Source: Guillardia theta CCMP2712 (lineage: Eukaryota; Cryptophyceae; Pyrenomonadales; Geminigeraceae). From it: a stretch of 64,000 nucleotides of DNA. Positions 23,264 to 36,258 of this stretch are shown here, one piece after another (the stretch's first letter is position 1; each line of letters starts with the position of its first letter). The stretch spans positions 899,363 to 963,362 of the forward strand of contig NW_005434666.1 in assembly GCF_000315625.1 (NCBI RefSeq). The letters run 5' to 3'. Below the pieces are notes generated by a model. That model saw nothing but the letters and a program-made list of their open reading frames with translations, was not told where the DNA came from and did not search any database. The translations under genes and the position numbers were made by a program.

Positions 23264-23432
23264 CTGTTTGCCTTCCCTTTCCTTTCCTGTTTTCCTTCCC
23301 TTCCCTTCCCTTTCCTGTTTTCCTTCCCTTCCCTTCCCTTCCCTTTCCTTTCCTGTTTTCCTTTCCTTCCCTTCCCTTCCCTTTCCTTTCCTGTTTTCCT
23401 TTCCTTTCCTTTCCTTTCCTTTTTCCTGACCC
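23264..23432. repeat. Polypyrimidine minisatellite (TTTCCTGTTTTCCTTCCCTT units)
   Basis: Four or more imperfect units of roughly 40 bases built from CCCTT, CCTTT and CCTGTTTTCC. The strand is purely pyrimidine except for one G per unit. Confidence 0.9.
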
Positions 23433-23837
23433 TCTCGCTATTCTTTCTTTTCCTAAGAGATAAGAATGCTTTCTTGAATTCCTTGCGTCCTGAGGTCCAC
23501 TCCTGCTATGTTCTCTACCTTTCTTCTCTGCTTTGACCCTGCTCTGCTCCCTTCATTCCCTCCACCATCCCCCCCCCCCTCCCCATCTCCCCATCTCTCC
23601 CTTCCTCCCTCCATACCTCCATTGATCCGACTGTTCTTGCATGCTGCATCGCTTTTCTCACCGTCTACTCCCTCCTCCTCCACCTCCTCCCTTCGTTCCC
23701 TCCTGCCCAAGTCCAGACCACCCCACCCCTACCCCTTTCAAGGCCTCTGTTTTTAATCCCCAGTACCCTGAAATTTGAGCGACAGAAATTGAAACACTTC
23801 AATGGCGGGTAAGTGGAGGTGGGGAAGGAATACAGAG

Positions 23838-23900
23838 AGGAGGGAGGGAGGGAGGGAGGGAGGGAGGGGGGGGGGGGGGGGGGGGGGGAGGGAGGGAGGA
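23838..23900. repeat. GGGA units and a poly-G run beside the gap
   Basis: GGGA repeats lead into about 20 consecutive G and then more GGGA, ending at the N run. Such DNA commonly breaks assemblies. Confidence 0.9.
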
Positions 23901-24000
23901 NNNNNNNNNNNNNNNNNNNNNNNNNNNNNNNNNNNNNNNNNNNNNNNNNNNNNNNNNNNNNNNNNNNNNNNNNNNNNNNNNNNNNNNNNNNNNNNNNNNN
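23901..24000. other. Assembly gap (100 N)
   Basis: Placeholder-length N run; real size unknown. Confidence 0.99.
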
Positions 24001-24022
24001 TTTATGATGATGATTGGACGTC

Positions 24023-24112
24023 GAGGAGGAGGAGGAGGAGGAGGAGGAGGAGGAGGAGGAGGAGGAGGAGGAGGAGGAGGAGGAGGAGGAGGAGGAGGAG
24101 GAGGAGGAGGAG
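24023..24112. repeat. GGA triplet array (about 30 copies)
   Basis: Uninterrupted GGA triplets, 290 bases upstream of the coiled-coil gene start. The conceptual poly-Gly and poly-Pro frames are artefacts of this array. Confidence 0.95.
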
Positions 24113-24403
24113 AGCAGAGTGTCACAGACAAAGGAAATATGATCATAGAGGTTGAGGAAAGGATCCGCAGGACTCGAAGCAGTAGCAATGAGAGAGATGC
24201 GCAGGAGGATCAGGACGAGAAGGAGCATCGGGAGGAGCAGGAGCAGGAGCAGGATCAACATCATCAGAGATTGTGGTGATACCAGCACGAGGATCAGCAG
24301 GAAGAGGAGGCAGAGAATGCCGCGGACTCGAGTTTGCATTACGGACTTCGACTAACTGATGATCAGGAGTGGGAGTTTAGGAGAATCTCAACAATCAGCT
24401 GGC

Positions 24404-27400
24404 ATGTCATCAGGATACGAGGAGCCTGAGAAGCTGATGAGGAACCACCTCGAGTTCCAGAAGCTTCTTGACCAGATTTCCGAGCAGGTTGTCAGGCCGC
24501 CCCGTTCCCTGCCTGCATTGTGTAACATTACCTGCAGACGGAGATCAGTCAAGCAACTTCGCCGAGTCGAGACTTGAGGACTCCCGGGCCGAGCGAGTAA
24601 GGGAGGGTGTGCTGGGACTGAGCGCTGCACTGACTCTCATGCTCCAGAAAATCCAGTCTTGAGTTGGGCAGAGGTCACTTTGAAAGGTCCCGGCTGCATC
24701 GCTCCGATCCGGGGCATCGAGCTTTTCCAGGTCGACAAAGCCTTTGTCGACCCACCTCACGTTGAAGGCTAGCTGCAGATGGTCAGAATCTGGCTGTCCA
24801 GAGCGAGATAGACATGTTGAGGAACATTCAAGCAGCCAGGTCCACTTTTTCTGAGCAGCGCAAGGCGATGAATGTCAGGATCCAGCCTCCTCCTCCTCCT
24901 CTCTCGCTGACTCTGCCGCAAAGGACTCGAGCTGGAAGAACGAAACAAACCGAAGGCCTTTGAATGAGGGCAGCAACGGAAATGGCTACGTGGGAATGGA
25001 GAAAGAGACGCAGCTTTACACCGAACTCGGTTACCTGGTCCAGGTAATGCGGAACGGAGTGTAAAAGGTGCATTGAAGCCCTCTTGTAGGAAAGAGACAT
25101 CTTGATCAAGGAGCGGAATGCCCTTCAAGTCATTCTCAACAGAGCATCTGATGAAATCAAGCATCTTGTCTCCGGTCTGAGCGGAGACAGGTCTGCAAGA
25201 TGGTTGATCTCGAGCTTTTGTGCAGGGGAGCAAAGGCACGTTGAGGAGCTGAAGAGTTGGGTCAAGCAAAGAGACCAACTCAATCGCGACAAGATCCAGC
25301 TTGAAGTTCGTGCGTCTGATGATGCAGATGTGGTCTGAATCTCAACAGGAGAAACTGCAAGCTGCACAGAAATACAGAACACAACTTGATGATTTGCAAG
25401 TAAGTTGCTCGTGAAGACCCGAGAGAATACCTATCTTATTGATTTTCTTCGAAAGTTACAACACAGACACGATAAGATCGCTTGGGAAGAAGAGGTAGTC
25501 TTTCCCTCGTACTTGTTCTCCGAGCTCACTCACCAAAGATCCGAACGATGTTGGCGAACAAATCTGAAGCAGAGAGAAGGGCTGATTCATACATGCGGTA
25601 TGCCGGTCAGGATAATCTTCACCACCTTTTGACTCAATTTGTCTCTCAGGGAAATTGAGAACTTGAAATCGAAAGTAGAGGAGAAAACGAACGAGCTGTC
25701 TAAAGTCTGAACGACCTTGCAAGAAGTTGCTCTGATGCTTTTGGGGGAACAGAGCCACTCTTCCAAGGAATCTCTTGCCCAGAAAATTTCAAATCTGGAG
25801 GATACGGTGAAATTATCCATGGCGAGCAAAGCTGTTGACTGCTTGCAAGATTGGCTGGAAGGACAAAGAAATCAATCGGCTGGAAGACGAAGTCTGCAGA
25901 CTGAGGTAGGCCAGAGAGTGCTTTCTTTCTTGTGGTGAAATGTTCCTGCAGAAGTGATTGTGCTTCAGCGTTCCAGGGCAAGGTTGATATTCAGGTGTTG
26001 ATTTCAAGAAGCATCAAAAACTTCTTCTGAATATGACGATGTTGGATAAATTATCAACAGAGAGAAGTCGATCGCAACCATGCACAGTTGGATGAGCTGC
26101 AATACCGCTATCAAAGCCTTGAGAGCAACTTGTTGGAGGCCCGACGATGACGTGAAGGTTTCTGACATTTGGGCAGGCAGGACGCAAGTGATGCGTACAG
26201 AGAGTTGGAGAGAGAGCGCGATTCTCTGCTCCTTCAGTTGGGTGAGTAGTATACCTGGATGATGCAGCTTGACACAAGAATGCTCAGCTGCCGATCGAGA
26301 GGGAAGGATCCAAGAGATGACGGAGGATCAGAACGAGCGGAATAGGCTCACCATGGAGCTGAGAAATGCGCAAGAGTAGAAAGTGACTGGCCCTGATCGG
26401 CGACCATTGATGCTTGCGTGTTGTTTTACAGAGAGCTTCATCGGGTAGTTGATGCCAATCATGGCATGCAGAGTGTAATCCAGGTGAAAGTTTTATTTGT
26501 TTCTTGGCCTTTCTGATGAGCAACAAAGGAGAAAGATGAGATCATCGCAAGGATGTCGCAAGATCTAGAAAGTTTTCAGACTCACGTCAGTTACCTTGAA
26601 GGGAAGGTGAAGGAGCAGGAGGTGAACTCAGACTCTCATTTCTCCCCTCATTGAGCGTTGAACTTGTTCTCACTTCGACAGTATGAGATTTTCGCCACGA
26701 AGGAGGAGCTCATGGGTGTACACAACGAAAATCACAACAACTACGAGAAGTGCTCTTGCCTTCTCCAGGACCTTGCGAGAGCGAAGGAGCAAATCTGTAC
26801 CTCCTCCGTGTCTTCATCCCCTGAGATCTCTGAGCGTTTCGTGCAGCGTCGATCAAGTCTGAAAAGGAGAGGCTGGAGAAGGAGATGAGGAAATTCTCGG
26901 CAGAGCGCGATGAATGGGCGGCGCATCAGGTACCCGCTGGCGCTCCTGGAGAGCCCTCTGACGCGCATGACCCTTTCCTTAGGCCTTCCTCCTCGACAAC
27001 GTGATCGCGTCGTCGTCGTCGTCTCATCGTCAAACGTCGAAGGCTTCTCCTCCTTCAAGCAGCTGGAAAGAATCTCCGAAGGAGGATGATACGTTTCATG
27101 TTGAGCGGTCAAGCAGCAAATCGTCCCTTCCTCCACCCAGGGAAGTCCAGAGACCGTCTCCTGTCACCAGCCGAAGTCTCGCCGTCCAGCAAGAACTCCA
27201 CAACAGAAGTCGGAAGATGCAGGCTTTGTCAACTCAAGCAGGTACCAACAAACCCAGAAGCTCTTCTTCCTTCTCTCCCCCTCTCTCCCTCTCCTTCTCC
27301 CTCCTTCCTCCATCCTCGCACCTGTCTCTTAATACCTCACTGCTGCATCAGAGTATCTTCGCGGTCTCGTGGAGCGATGTGAAGCGAATCCGTCCTCGTA

Positions 27401-27877
27401 TGCTGCGTCGGAGCTTCTACTCCAGGTAGATGAACATACCGTTGCACAGCTGCACAACATACATGTCTTAATGCTGCGGCAAGTTTGACATGCACTCGAG
27501 TTGAACGATGCTCTCGTGCTCAGTGATTCATATCAGCCCTGACGTGTTGCAGACGCACAGGACTCTGGTAGAGCTTGACAGGAACACGGCAGCCGGTGAG
27601 AATGGCGAAGCCTTCAAGCTGGTTGACTTGCGTCGGGGCAGAAAAATCCAACTTACAGGAAGCGCAGGCGAAGGTGAAGGAAGTGACATTGTCGGAGGCT
27701 ACCGACGTGCTCTCAGTGGCATGGAGGGCTATGGCGTTGCCGATTTCACATTGTTGCACGGACGAGGATCTGCAGAGCAAGTGCCTGGCGCTTCTTACGA
27801 GCCTACAGGTTTGTTCCTCTCGCCGTGCCGGTTAGAGACAGCAGCTGATGATGGACCAGGAACGTTGGAACATCTAG
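24404..27877 (+). CDS. Many-exon coiled-coil protein, possibly Cep135/BLD10-like
   Basis: At least 15 small exons, each heptad-like, with GT..AG introns of about 50-100 bases. In order: MSSGYEEPEKLMRNHLEFQK, TEISQATSPSRDLRTPGPSE, LAVQSEIDMLRNIQAA, EKETQLYTELGYLVQ, ERDILIKERNALQVILNRAS, QRHVEELKSWVKQRDQLNRD, KEKDEIIARMSQDLESFQTH, YEIFATKEELMGVHNENHNN. A Ser/Pro-rich stretch follows (SSSSHRQTSKASPPSSS), then EAQAKVKEVTLSEATDVLSV and QLMMDQERWNI to the stop. The LYTELGYLVQ/ERD...LKERN pattern recalls the start of basal-body proteins of the Cep135/BLD10 group, which build centrioles, but I cannot confirm this. Some internal exons near 26000-26300 and 27430-27560 are uncertain. The start could be further upstream. 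Confidence 0.55.
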
Positions 27878-27974
27878 GGAGGGAGAGGGAGGGAGCAAGA
27901 AAGCAAGTGGAACAATCACTTCGAATTTTTCTTTAATTCCGAGACGAAATGCAAGGAAGTGTAAGCTAGCCGGC

Positions 27975-28222
27975 TCATGAGAAGCCGTACTTGTTCAGCA
28001 CTGAGATGACTCCCTTGGCGCTTGACTGGCGTGCTATGCTCAGAGGCGTCTCTCCACTCTGAGTTCTTGCCGCGCCGTCTGCTCCAGCCTTGAGCAGGGC
28101 CTCTGCACCTGCCAACCATGTGACTTGCGGAGGACCAGGAAGGGAAGGCAGGCGGAGGAAGAGCGCGTGTGTCTCGGTTGGTGTGGAGGAGCAGGAGCAG
28201 GAGCAGGAGCAGGAGCGAGAGA

Positions 28223-28294
<72 letters not shown>

Positions 28295-29045
28295 GAGAGC
28301 AGGAGCAGGAGCAAGAGCAACAGCAAGAAAAAAGGTCACCAATGTCGAGATTGTTGGACGCCATCCTATGGAGGGGCCTATATCCATAGGTATCCTGTCG
28401 GAGCATGTCAGAGAACTTCACTGGTGAGATTGACATCAACTCGCCTCTGCCTCGATGTTGCCCCCGCTGGCTATCAACAGCCTAAAAGGAAGGGTTCAGA
28501 GGAGCTTCACGGTGGAGGAGGGAAGCAAGGAGCTAGCTCACTCTGTAGACAGCTGGTTCTTCCGGCTCATGCCTGCCATGTGGAGAGGAGTAGCGCCACC
28601 TGTTCGAGACTCAACCTCCTCCTCGTCCCATTCGCCGCATGCTGACCTGTCGAGATCTCGTGGACGAGCGAGGGGTCAAGCTCAAGCAGCTTCTTGACAG
28701 CTTCTGGCCCCGAGGACAGTGCCCTGCTCATCTCCGTATAGCCTTCGCCAGAGTAGATGGGACCCGGCCGAGGGTTATGGTTCTGATATTGCCGGCCAAT
28801 GAGGACCTTTCCTTGCGCATCGCGCTTCACCTTGCCGCCTGCGCACGCGCGTCAAGTGTCTCACAGCACAATGGGATAGAGGTCTCACCATAGATGCCCG
28901 GACCAACAGTGTCTGCATACGGATCGAAGCCGTCCGAGTCTGTCTCTCCAGGGGCACCATACTTGTCGGCCATACCGGGAGAATAGGGATCGTGGACGAT
29001 ACGAACGCCGTCTTTGCGATAGTACTGAGACCCATTTGCAGACAT
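27975..29045 (-). CDS. Ankyrin-repeat protein
   Basis: Six or seven exons. MSANGSQYYRKDGVRIVHDP starts the protein; the second exon carries KVLIGRQYQNHNPRPGPIYS, a Pro-rich signature I associate with a protist ankyrin family. Ankyrin helices follow: MSRALSSGPEAVKKLLELDP, GATPLHMAGMSRKNQLSTE, LLIASGGNIEAE, DTYGYRPLHRMASNNL, AGAEALLKAGADGAARTQ and GETPLSIARQSSAKGVISVL, ending NKYGFS. The GATPLH, YRPLH and ETPLS cores are typical. The intron before DTYGYRPLH (28395-28444) only keeps frame with a GC donor (GAG/GCGAGT). The next intron contains a long GAGCAG hexamer array. Molecular partner unknown. Confidence 0.8.
28189..28325. repeat. GAGCAG hexamer array (about 20 copies)
   Basis: Near-perfect hexamers with occasional GAGCGA variants, inside an ankyrin-gene intron. 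Reading frames through it give artefactual Ser-Arg, Gly-Ala and Glu-Gln repeats. Confidence 0.95.
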
Positions 29046-29962
29046 TCTTGCTGTTGCGCAGAAAAGAACAAAGGCTTGAACTCCAGGACCTGCAACTGTT
29101 CGATTCCAATCATGAGCGAAACAACAATCCGATCACTTCACTCCAGTCTAGCTGTTCTCAAAATCCGAATCTTCTCCATTTTGTGAACAATATGAAATTA
29201 CTCACCTAATCAAAATCATTTCCTTTTATGACATGTTCGGGGCGCATAACAATCCTACCACTCCCCTATCAGATGAGACTCTGTGCAGATCGAAACAAAC
29301 ACTTCGAAACTTCGAATCCTCACACGAGGACTACAAGCATGAACTACAACCATCACTCCCGAAGATTTCCACACGGAAAGCATTCTTCTCTCATTGCTCT
29401 TCTCTCTTGCATTCTCCCTTCTCTCCTTCTCTTCCCCTTGCATCCCACTCGCTGCCATCACAATCGCCATGTTCGCACCTCTTCTCATTGACTCCCGTCG
29501 AAATTACCTCTACCCCTACCCCCTTTTATTCAACACTACCCACATATCACCCCATATTTATCCCGAATAATCACCGGTACTTATTCGAACCCCCCCCTTA
29601 ATGCCACCCCGATAGTGGTACGGTACTGGTGACGGACGCATAAAGAATGAGCTGCCACCGGGATGGCCCGGCGCTGCCCGTGCTCTCCCCGACAGTGGTA
29701 CCGTACGGCACCGTCAAGGTCACCTCCGTACTCACGGTTTATGATGGCACTGTGATGGCATGAGGCCCTCAGACTCGCCGGGCGGCCGGTCCGGGCGGCC
29801 GCGGGATCCAGTGCGGGCCCACAATGTCCGATCATATGGCGTGCCGGGCAGTGCCGGGGAGGGCTTCAAGTTCAATCTCCTTCATTCAAGCCTCAGCGAG
29901 TGCATGAAACGGCATGTTCAGTCTGGCCATGTCGTGCACACAAGCATTTTAAACCACTGGAG
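29046..29962. promoter_or_regulatory. Intergenic: C-rich block plus GC-rich palindromic module
   Basis: Upstream of the ankyrin gene and downstream of the EF-hand gene. About 29500-29625 is C-rich and G-poor with ACCCC words. It is followed at 29600-29860 by a GC-rich segment holding GTGGTACGGTACTGG, GTGGTACCGTACGGC, CGGGCGGCCGGTCCGGGCGG and GCAGTGCCGGGGAGG. The same two modules occur in the same order at 14.34-14.79 kb. No exon seen. Confidence 0.5.
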
Positions 29963-31207
29963 TTAAAAATAACTCTCGCCGGCCAGCCATTCTTCGAGAG
30001 TTATCGCGTTGTCAAGGTTTGTGTCCTTATCGTCCATCAGCTGTTGTAGACTTGAGTCAGTTCACGACATGGCTCCAAGATAGGCACAAAGCATCTCGAG
30101 AACATCAGCAAATACAAAAATGATGAGCAGGAAACATTCAGGAACAAGTAGTTTGGTATCAGCGTAGTCAGCGCAGAAACGACACGTAACAAAAGAAGAC
30201 AATTGGAAGGTATTGTTCGTGATCTGACCTGCCAGGAGATCATCTCGATCTCGTCTTCTGTCAGCTCATGTGGTTGCCCGTCTCTGTTCTTCTTCCCTTG
30301 CAAAGCTTTCATCATTTCCCGTGATTCTTCCCTGCTCAAAATTCCATCCTGGTTCTTATCCCATTCCAAGAACAAGGATCGGAGGTGTTTCTAGACATTC
30401 GAGAATCAGAACACGTTCTGATCAGCAAAGATATAACAACCTCCTTCTGCTTGTCGTCGGCATTCCCCTGGACAACAAGGTCAGGGCTGCCTTTCGACAT
30501 GGAAAAAGCACCTCAGAGAAAAACTCCCCATCTCGAAAACTAGGTTGTTGAGCTGCATCATGAAACCTGCAAGACAGTCAGGACACGATCATTTGGACAT
30601 TAACACCCAACATCATTCTCTGCCATTCGGGCCACGAGATGAATCCATCCACGTCCTGATCGAACTCCCTGAATGCAAACGCCGCCTCGTCTTCCTGAGC
30701 CTCGAGGATCGACGACTCGTTGTTGCCTGAGCCGCTGTCTTCATAGAAGCTCATGCTCTCTCTCCATTGAGCAAGGAACTCGTTTAAGTTCAGCTTGCTA
30801 TCCCCGTCCTCGTCAGTGCGCAGAAAGAACCCCTTCTCATTCTCAACCATCTCCGCCATCTCACTGATTTCCCCCTGAAAGAAAGCTTCAGAACTTCTGG
30901 AGTTCGCCACTTCTTCTCCTCATCATGTTACCTGTCCATGGAAATCATCTCCAAGTGCAGCTTCAGACTTCCCGTGCTCGCTGTCTCCTCCTTCAACCCC
31001 ATCCAGAGCTTGCTTCAGCAGCTCGTGCTCAGCCGCTTGATCATTCGGAATGGCAGCAGGAGAGAGCATGGAGGGAGGAGAGGGAGGAGATGAAGGGCGA
31101 TCAGTAACGCCTCCTTTCAGAGGAATACAGCATGCCCTCCTCCCCACCAGCATGACCAACAGCGCCCCTAGCACCCATCGCTTCCCCCCCATGCCCTGCC
31201 CCCCCAT
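29963..31207 (-). CDS. Secretory-pathway EF-hand calcium-binding protein
   Basis: Starts MGGQGMGGKRWVLGALLVML, a signal peptide or anchor, followed by a Pro/Ser linker. Four calcium loops are readable: DEDGDSKLNLNE (about 30800), DQDVDGFISWPE (about 30645), DKNQDGILSREE (about 30350) and DTNLDNAITLEE (about 30020), each with acidic residues at positions 1, 3, 5 and 12. The last exon joins after an acceptor ending CAACAG and ends AGESYF. A leader plus several EF-hands resembles the CREC (calumenin/reticulocalbin) group, but no HDEL-type tail is present. A second in-frame ATG is at 31192. Confidence 0.8.
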
Positions 31208-31586
31208 GCCACGAAATCCCAAGGCCTCATCCCCCTCATTACCAAGGTACCTGTTCTTCAGTGACTCCGCGCCACCCGGCGGTGGGGTCGCCGTAAGCCC
31301 GGAGTTGAGTAATTGTGTTTTTCTGAGGCCGGCTCACTTCAGCAGACGGGTGGATCAGCTCCATCGGCCGCCATGCACCAAGCGCGGAAGGCGTGAGCCT
31401 CCTCCTCCTGCACAGCCTCCTCTTCCCCCTCCTCTCATCACCCCCTCTTCATCTCTTACTGTCATCCATATTCTGCCTTTGATTCCCTCCTTCCTTTCCT
31501 CTCTCTCCCCTTTTTTCTTCATTGTCCATTGTCGTTGCAAGGCTCAAGAACTTGCTGATATCTCCAGCTCGAGCGCGGTGGGGGCC
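31208..31586. promoter_or_regulatory. Head-to-head intergenic region
   Basis: 379 bp between the EF-hand (-) and FN3 (+) gene starts. It is pyrimidine-rich on the plus strand near the FN3 start and has a GC-rich patch GGCGGTGGGGTCGCC at about 31281. An open plus-strand frame runs through it without coding character. Confidence 0.35.
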
Positions 31587-32477
31587 ATGGCAGCGATAGT
31601 TTCTTCCCTATCCGTCCTTACTTATTCGACATGCTCTGTCAGTCCCGGCAACCTGGCCATCCTGCTCATCTTTCTTTCGAGCGCAAGCTTCACTGCTGCC
31701 GACAGTGAACTTCCCAAGTTTTATCGGATAGCTTTGAGGGACAAAGGTGTTCCCGAATATCAGGACGAAGATGAGAGGTTTCATGCTGTCAATATCAGCA
31801 AATATCATTTCCCCAAGAAGACGCCAGCTCGAATCCGCGAGTATGCACCGAAGAAATGGTGGTCAAGGTACCGCGATTACAAGACCCGGCCTGCCACGGG
31901 GCCAGGAAGCGTCATGAAGATCCCATCACGGCCAATTGCTGTGTTCATGTGCTGGGAGCCACCCAAGACGAAGAAGGTTTGACTTTACTTTCATCCCCGC
32001 TGTTGTTCGGGTGATGATCGACAATGCAGACCAACGTGTGCGAAGTTGTGAAGCTGCACTGGTCTCCACCCAGGGACGACGGGCACACGCCGATCCTGCA
32101 TTACGAGATTTCGATGGATCAGGGACAGACATGGTCGCAGATCGAAGGAGGAGCTGATGCTCGAGAGTATCGGGTGACAGACCGCCAGTCAGGTGAAGTG
32201 GTTTCCTTCATGGTTCGGGCGGTGAACAGGGTAAGTGAAACTGTCACGAGGGAGGCAGCGTGACGATGAATGTAGATTGGTCCTGGGGCAGCGGAGAAAA
32301 TGACATGTCAGAACACTCCGCTATCATCCCGTGTGATGGTAGTGTTGAGTGTATTGGTTTTAGCGTTATGTTCTAACCGTTGATGTACAGGCCTCTTTGT
32401 TCCAGAAGAAGAAGAAGCCCGTGCAGAAGAAACCAGCCCCCGTCCCTGACTGTTCGATGGCGCAAGCCGCTGCGTGA
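31587..32477 (+). CDS. Signal-peptide protein with a fibronectin type III-like domain
   Basis: Exon 1 (31587-31977) starts MAAIVSSLSVLTYSTCSVSP with a hydrophobic stretch LAILLIFLSSASFTA, then a basic region (KYHFPKKTPARIREYAPKKW). Exon 2 starts TNVCEVVKLHWSPPRDDGHT and continues ILHYEISMDQGQTW and VVSFMVRAVNR. This is the W-x-P-P-x-D-x-G ... I-x-x-Y-E ... VRAVN pattern of an FN3 beta sandwich. A third exon, IGPGAAEKMTCQNTPLSSRV, completes the domain. The last exon has a Lys run (KKKKPVQKKPAP) and the stop at 32475-32477. Introns are flanked by clean GT..AG. It is probably secreted or membrane-tethered; the ligand is unknown. Confidence 0.75.
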
Positions 32478-32695
32478 GCTCGTGCTAAGATGCTCAACAT
32501 TCCTTGAATCTCGAATACGGCTTGATCGGATTCAAAATCGACCTGCACTCACTAGGATTCACACACCTGCCACTTTGTCAGTGGAATGTTAGTACGGTTG
32601 ATCTATGAGTCACCCAGGGCAATTCATTGAATACTGCTTTGTGCAAAGCTCGTTCCTGAAAACACTGGTCATGGCATGTCAGAACATCCCGCCCA

Positions 32696-34226
<1,531 letters not shown>

Positions 34227-34774
34227 TGCAGCATTGCTGTTCTATCATGTAAGGATAGCAGACAGATAGGAAGGAGCATTGCTGTTCAGATCAAAGTGGA
34301 ACTAGGTGAAAGGATTGATGCAAAACGCCAAAACATCAACCAGCACATGGGTGAGAATGGCCTCTGTAGTTCATCAGGTGTCGGAAGACATGTGAGCAGA
34401 TCGTTTGTAGCAATAACGCTATAGTACATAATTTCAAAGGACGAAGATGGTGGAACGATCAGATACGCTATAAGAATCAGCGTATCTGTTTTGAGCTCTT
34501 GGTGGGTAGCAGGAGAGGAGCTGTCAAGATAGGAATGATAAAGCGGGAAGCAAGAAGGATGAGAAGGAGTAATATAAAGATAAAAAATGGAACGAAAGGT
34601 GGAGAGGAGGTAGAGATTCGCGGAAAAGGAGCATTGAAGGCTTTCGTTTCCTTACATTCTTCGCAGCATCTCGTCCTCCTTTATGCGACAAGGAATTGTC
34701 GGTTACATCCGTTGCAAGACATGTTTGAACAGTTACAAGATGTAGAATTCCAAATAACGGATTGTTTTTGAATC
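34227..34774. other. Intergenic, no feature seen
   Basis: Upstream of ferrochelatase. Purine-rich on the plus strand from 34500. A 90-codon plus-strand frame here shows no domain or splice context. Confidence 0.4.
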
Positions 34775-35220
34775 ACCCTACCCTGCTACAAGTGCCATCA
34801 ACACCCACCCCCTCAATTAAATGGAAGTACCCCCACCTCTAAGGACGTTTCTTCTGGTCAAATGTCTTCCCACCCACCCCGTTCATATCCTTTGGGCCAC
34901 CCCCACCCCACGAGACATCTGAAAACTACCCCAGGTTGATTTTTTTACAATGGAACTTTTATGGACAGAACCAGGTACCCTATGCTCACCACCCCTGTAC
35001 TTCACCTCCCCGAAAATCTCTACCCCCTCTTTCCCACAAGTCTACCCCATGCTGAAAGGCACTCGGTCTGGAGATATCACCACCCCCACCGAAAAGGGGA
35101 TCCGATGCTCACTTCTTTTGTATCCTACCCCACCCCCACGATCACCCACCATATCCTATCTACTACCCCACCCTCCTAGCGAAAGTACCCTCTTCCCCAA
35201 ATCCGACCGGCATTGAACTC
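34775..35220. repeat. C-rich, G-poor ACCCC block
   Basis: About 445 bases with CCCC runs every 10-20 bases separated by A/T-rich words (CACCCACCCCCTC, TACCCCCACCTC, CTACCCCCTC, CTACCCCACCC). It is the longest clear copy of a pattern also at 14.3, 17.1, 29.5, 42.3 and 62.2 kb. It lies between the divergent ferrochelatase and HEAT-like genes. Confidence 0.6.
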
Positions 35221-36258
35221 CATGGCATTTTGATGTCTACGGTGCGCTTAGCTCGCTATGCACCCTCGTCTCTCTCTCTCTCTCTCTCTCCTCCCCTCCC
35301 CCCCCTCCTCTCCCTCCACTCTTTTCTCATTCCCCCTTCTATCCCAGACCCCACCTTGCATGTATACAAGACCTCATCTTGCTTCCCTTCCTGGCTCAGC
35401 TGTGTTTGTCTATCTAGGTTCTCCTCATACCATACTCGCTGCAAGCTGCTTCCTCTCTTTCTTTCTCTCCCTTCCTGTACAGCTCCACTTCTGACATCTC
35501 ATGTCTTGGAACGTAAATCCTCATAATCCAATCACCAACCCGTCAGCAAAAGATTCTCAATCAGTTTCCTCGTGATTGCCTTGAATTCGATGTTCCCTGT
35601 ATTTTGAACCAGTGCATCCTTGCTTCTAACTCATCGCTTTCAAGAAAACAGCAAAGATGCTTGCAGCACCGTCTTTCTCCGGACCAATGGCAATACATCA
35701 TTCGTGCAGGGATTACACATTCTAACACCTTACTACAGATGGTAGTCTAGTCAAACTCCCTCGATCAGCTGCTTTGCACTCGAGCTTCCTGCGATCTTTC
35801 CTCGACGATGAGAGCTCAGCTGTAGGATGAAGCCAGACGTCATTGATCTGCCTGTCCTGAACCTTCCTGAAGGTCACCGAGGAATCTCCGATTGCACTGG
35901 TCGATTCACACTGTGTCTTGCTGGCTGTGAACTATGCGGTGGCCTACATGAAGGTTCAAACGCTCTTGTGTGTTGGCTTGCTTGTTGATCAGGATATCTG
36001 CAGCTGTGTGATGCCATGCATGACTTACCCGGAAGTGGATACACAAGTACGAATGGAGGGAGGTCTTTAATAGCTACTCACCTCCCCTCCATCTACACTT
36101 ACCTGGGACGAGGTATTTTTGATCTTGTTTAACACATCCACAAGCCGAGGAGGCGGAGAAAGAGCGATTCTCATTCAACCCATTCATGTGTCGAATGCTT
36201 TAAATGCTTGTCTTTCCATCTCACTGCATTTGAATGGCTGTCTGTGTCGAATGTCTTG
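35221..36258. other. Long intergenic stretch upstream of the HEAT-like gene
   Basis: Contains a TC dinucleotide run (35268-35296) and CT-rich DNA to about 35490. A 48-codon plus-strand frame from an ATG at 35831 (MKPDVIDLPVLNLPEGH) is Cys-rich and could be a 5' exon, but I see no supporting splice partner. Confidence 0.35.

Larger units (their letters stand above)
23130..24403. other. Repeat-rich intergenic region with assembly gap
   Basis: Holds a polypyrimidine minisatellite, a poly-G/GGGA run, the 100-base gap and a GGA array. No coding pattern seen. It is the upstream flank of both the kinase gene (-) and the coiled-coil gene (+). Confidence 0.6.

Noticed and set aside
23665-24339. Ser- or Pro-rich frames spanning the second gap
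   Set aside because: Produced by GGA and GGGA repeats and N bases.
28169-28645. Open frame giving long Ser-Arg repeats, resembling an SR splicing factor
   Set aside because: It is a translation of the GAGCAG hexamer array inside an ankyrin-gene intron; other frames give equally open Gly-Ala or Glu-Gln runs.
31050-31586. Upstream extension of the FN3 gene frame by about 180 codons
   Set aside because: Pro/Ser-rich and overlaps the antisense of the EF-hand signal-peptide exon; the Met at 31587 directly precedes a signal peptide.
34499-34771. 90-codon Lys/Arg-rich plus-strand frame
   Set aside because: No domain, no splice context, and base composition like surrounding intergenic DNA.
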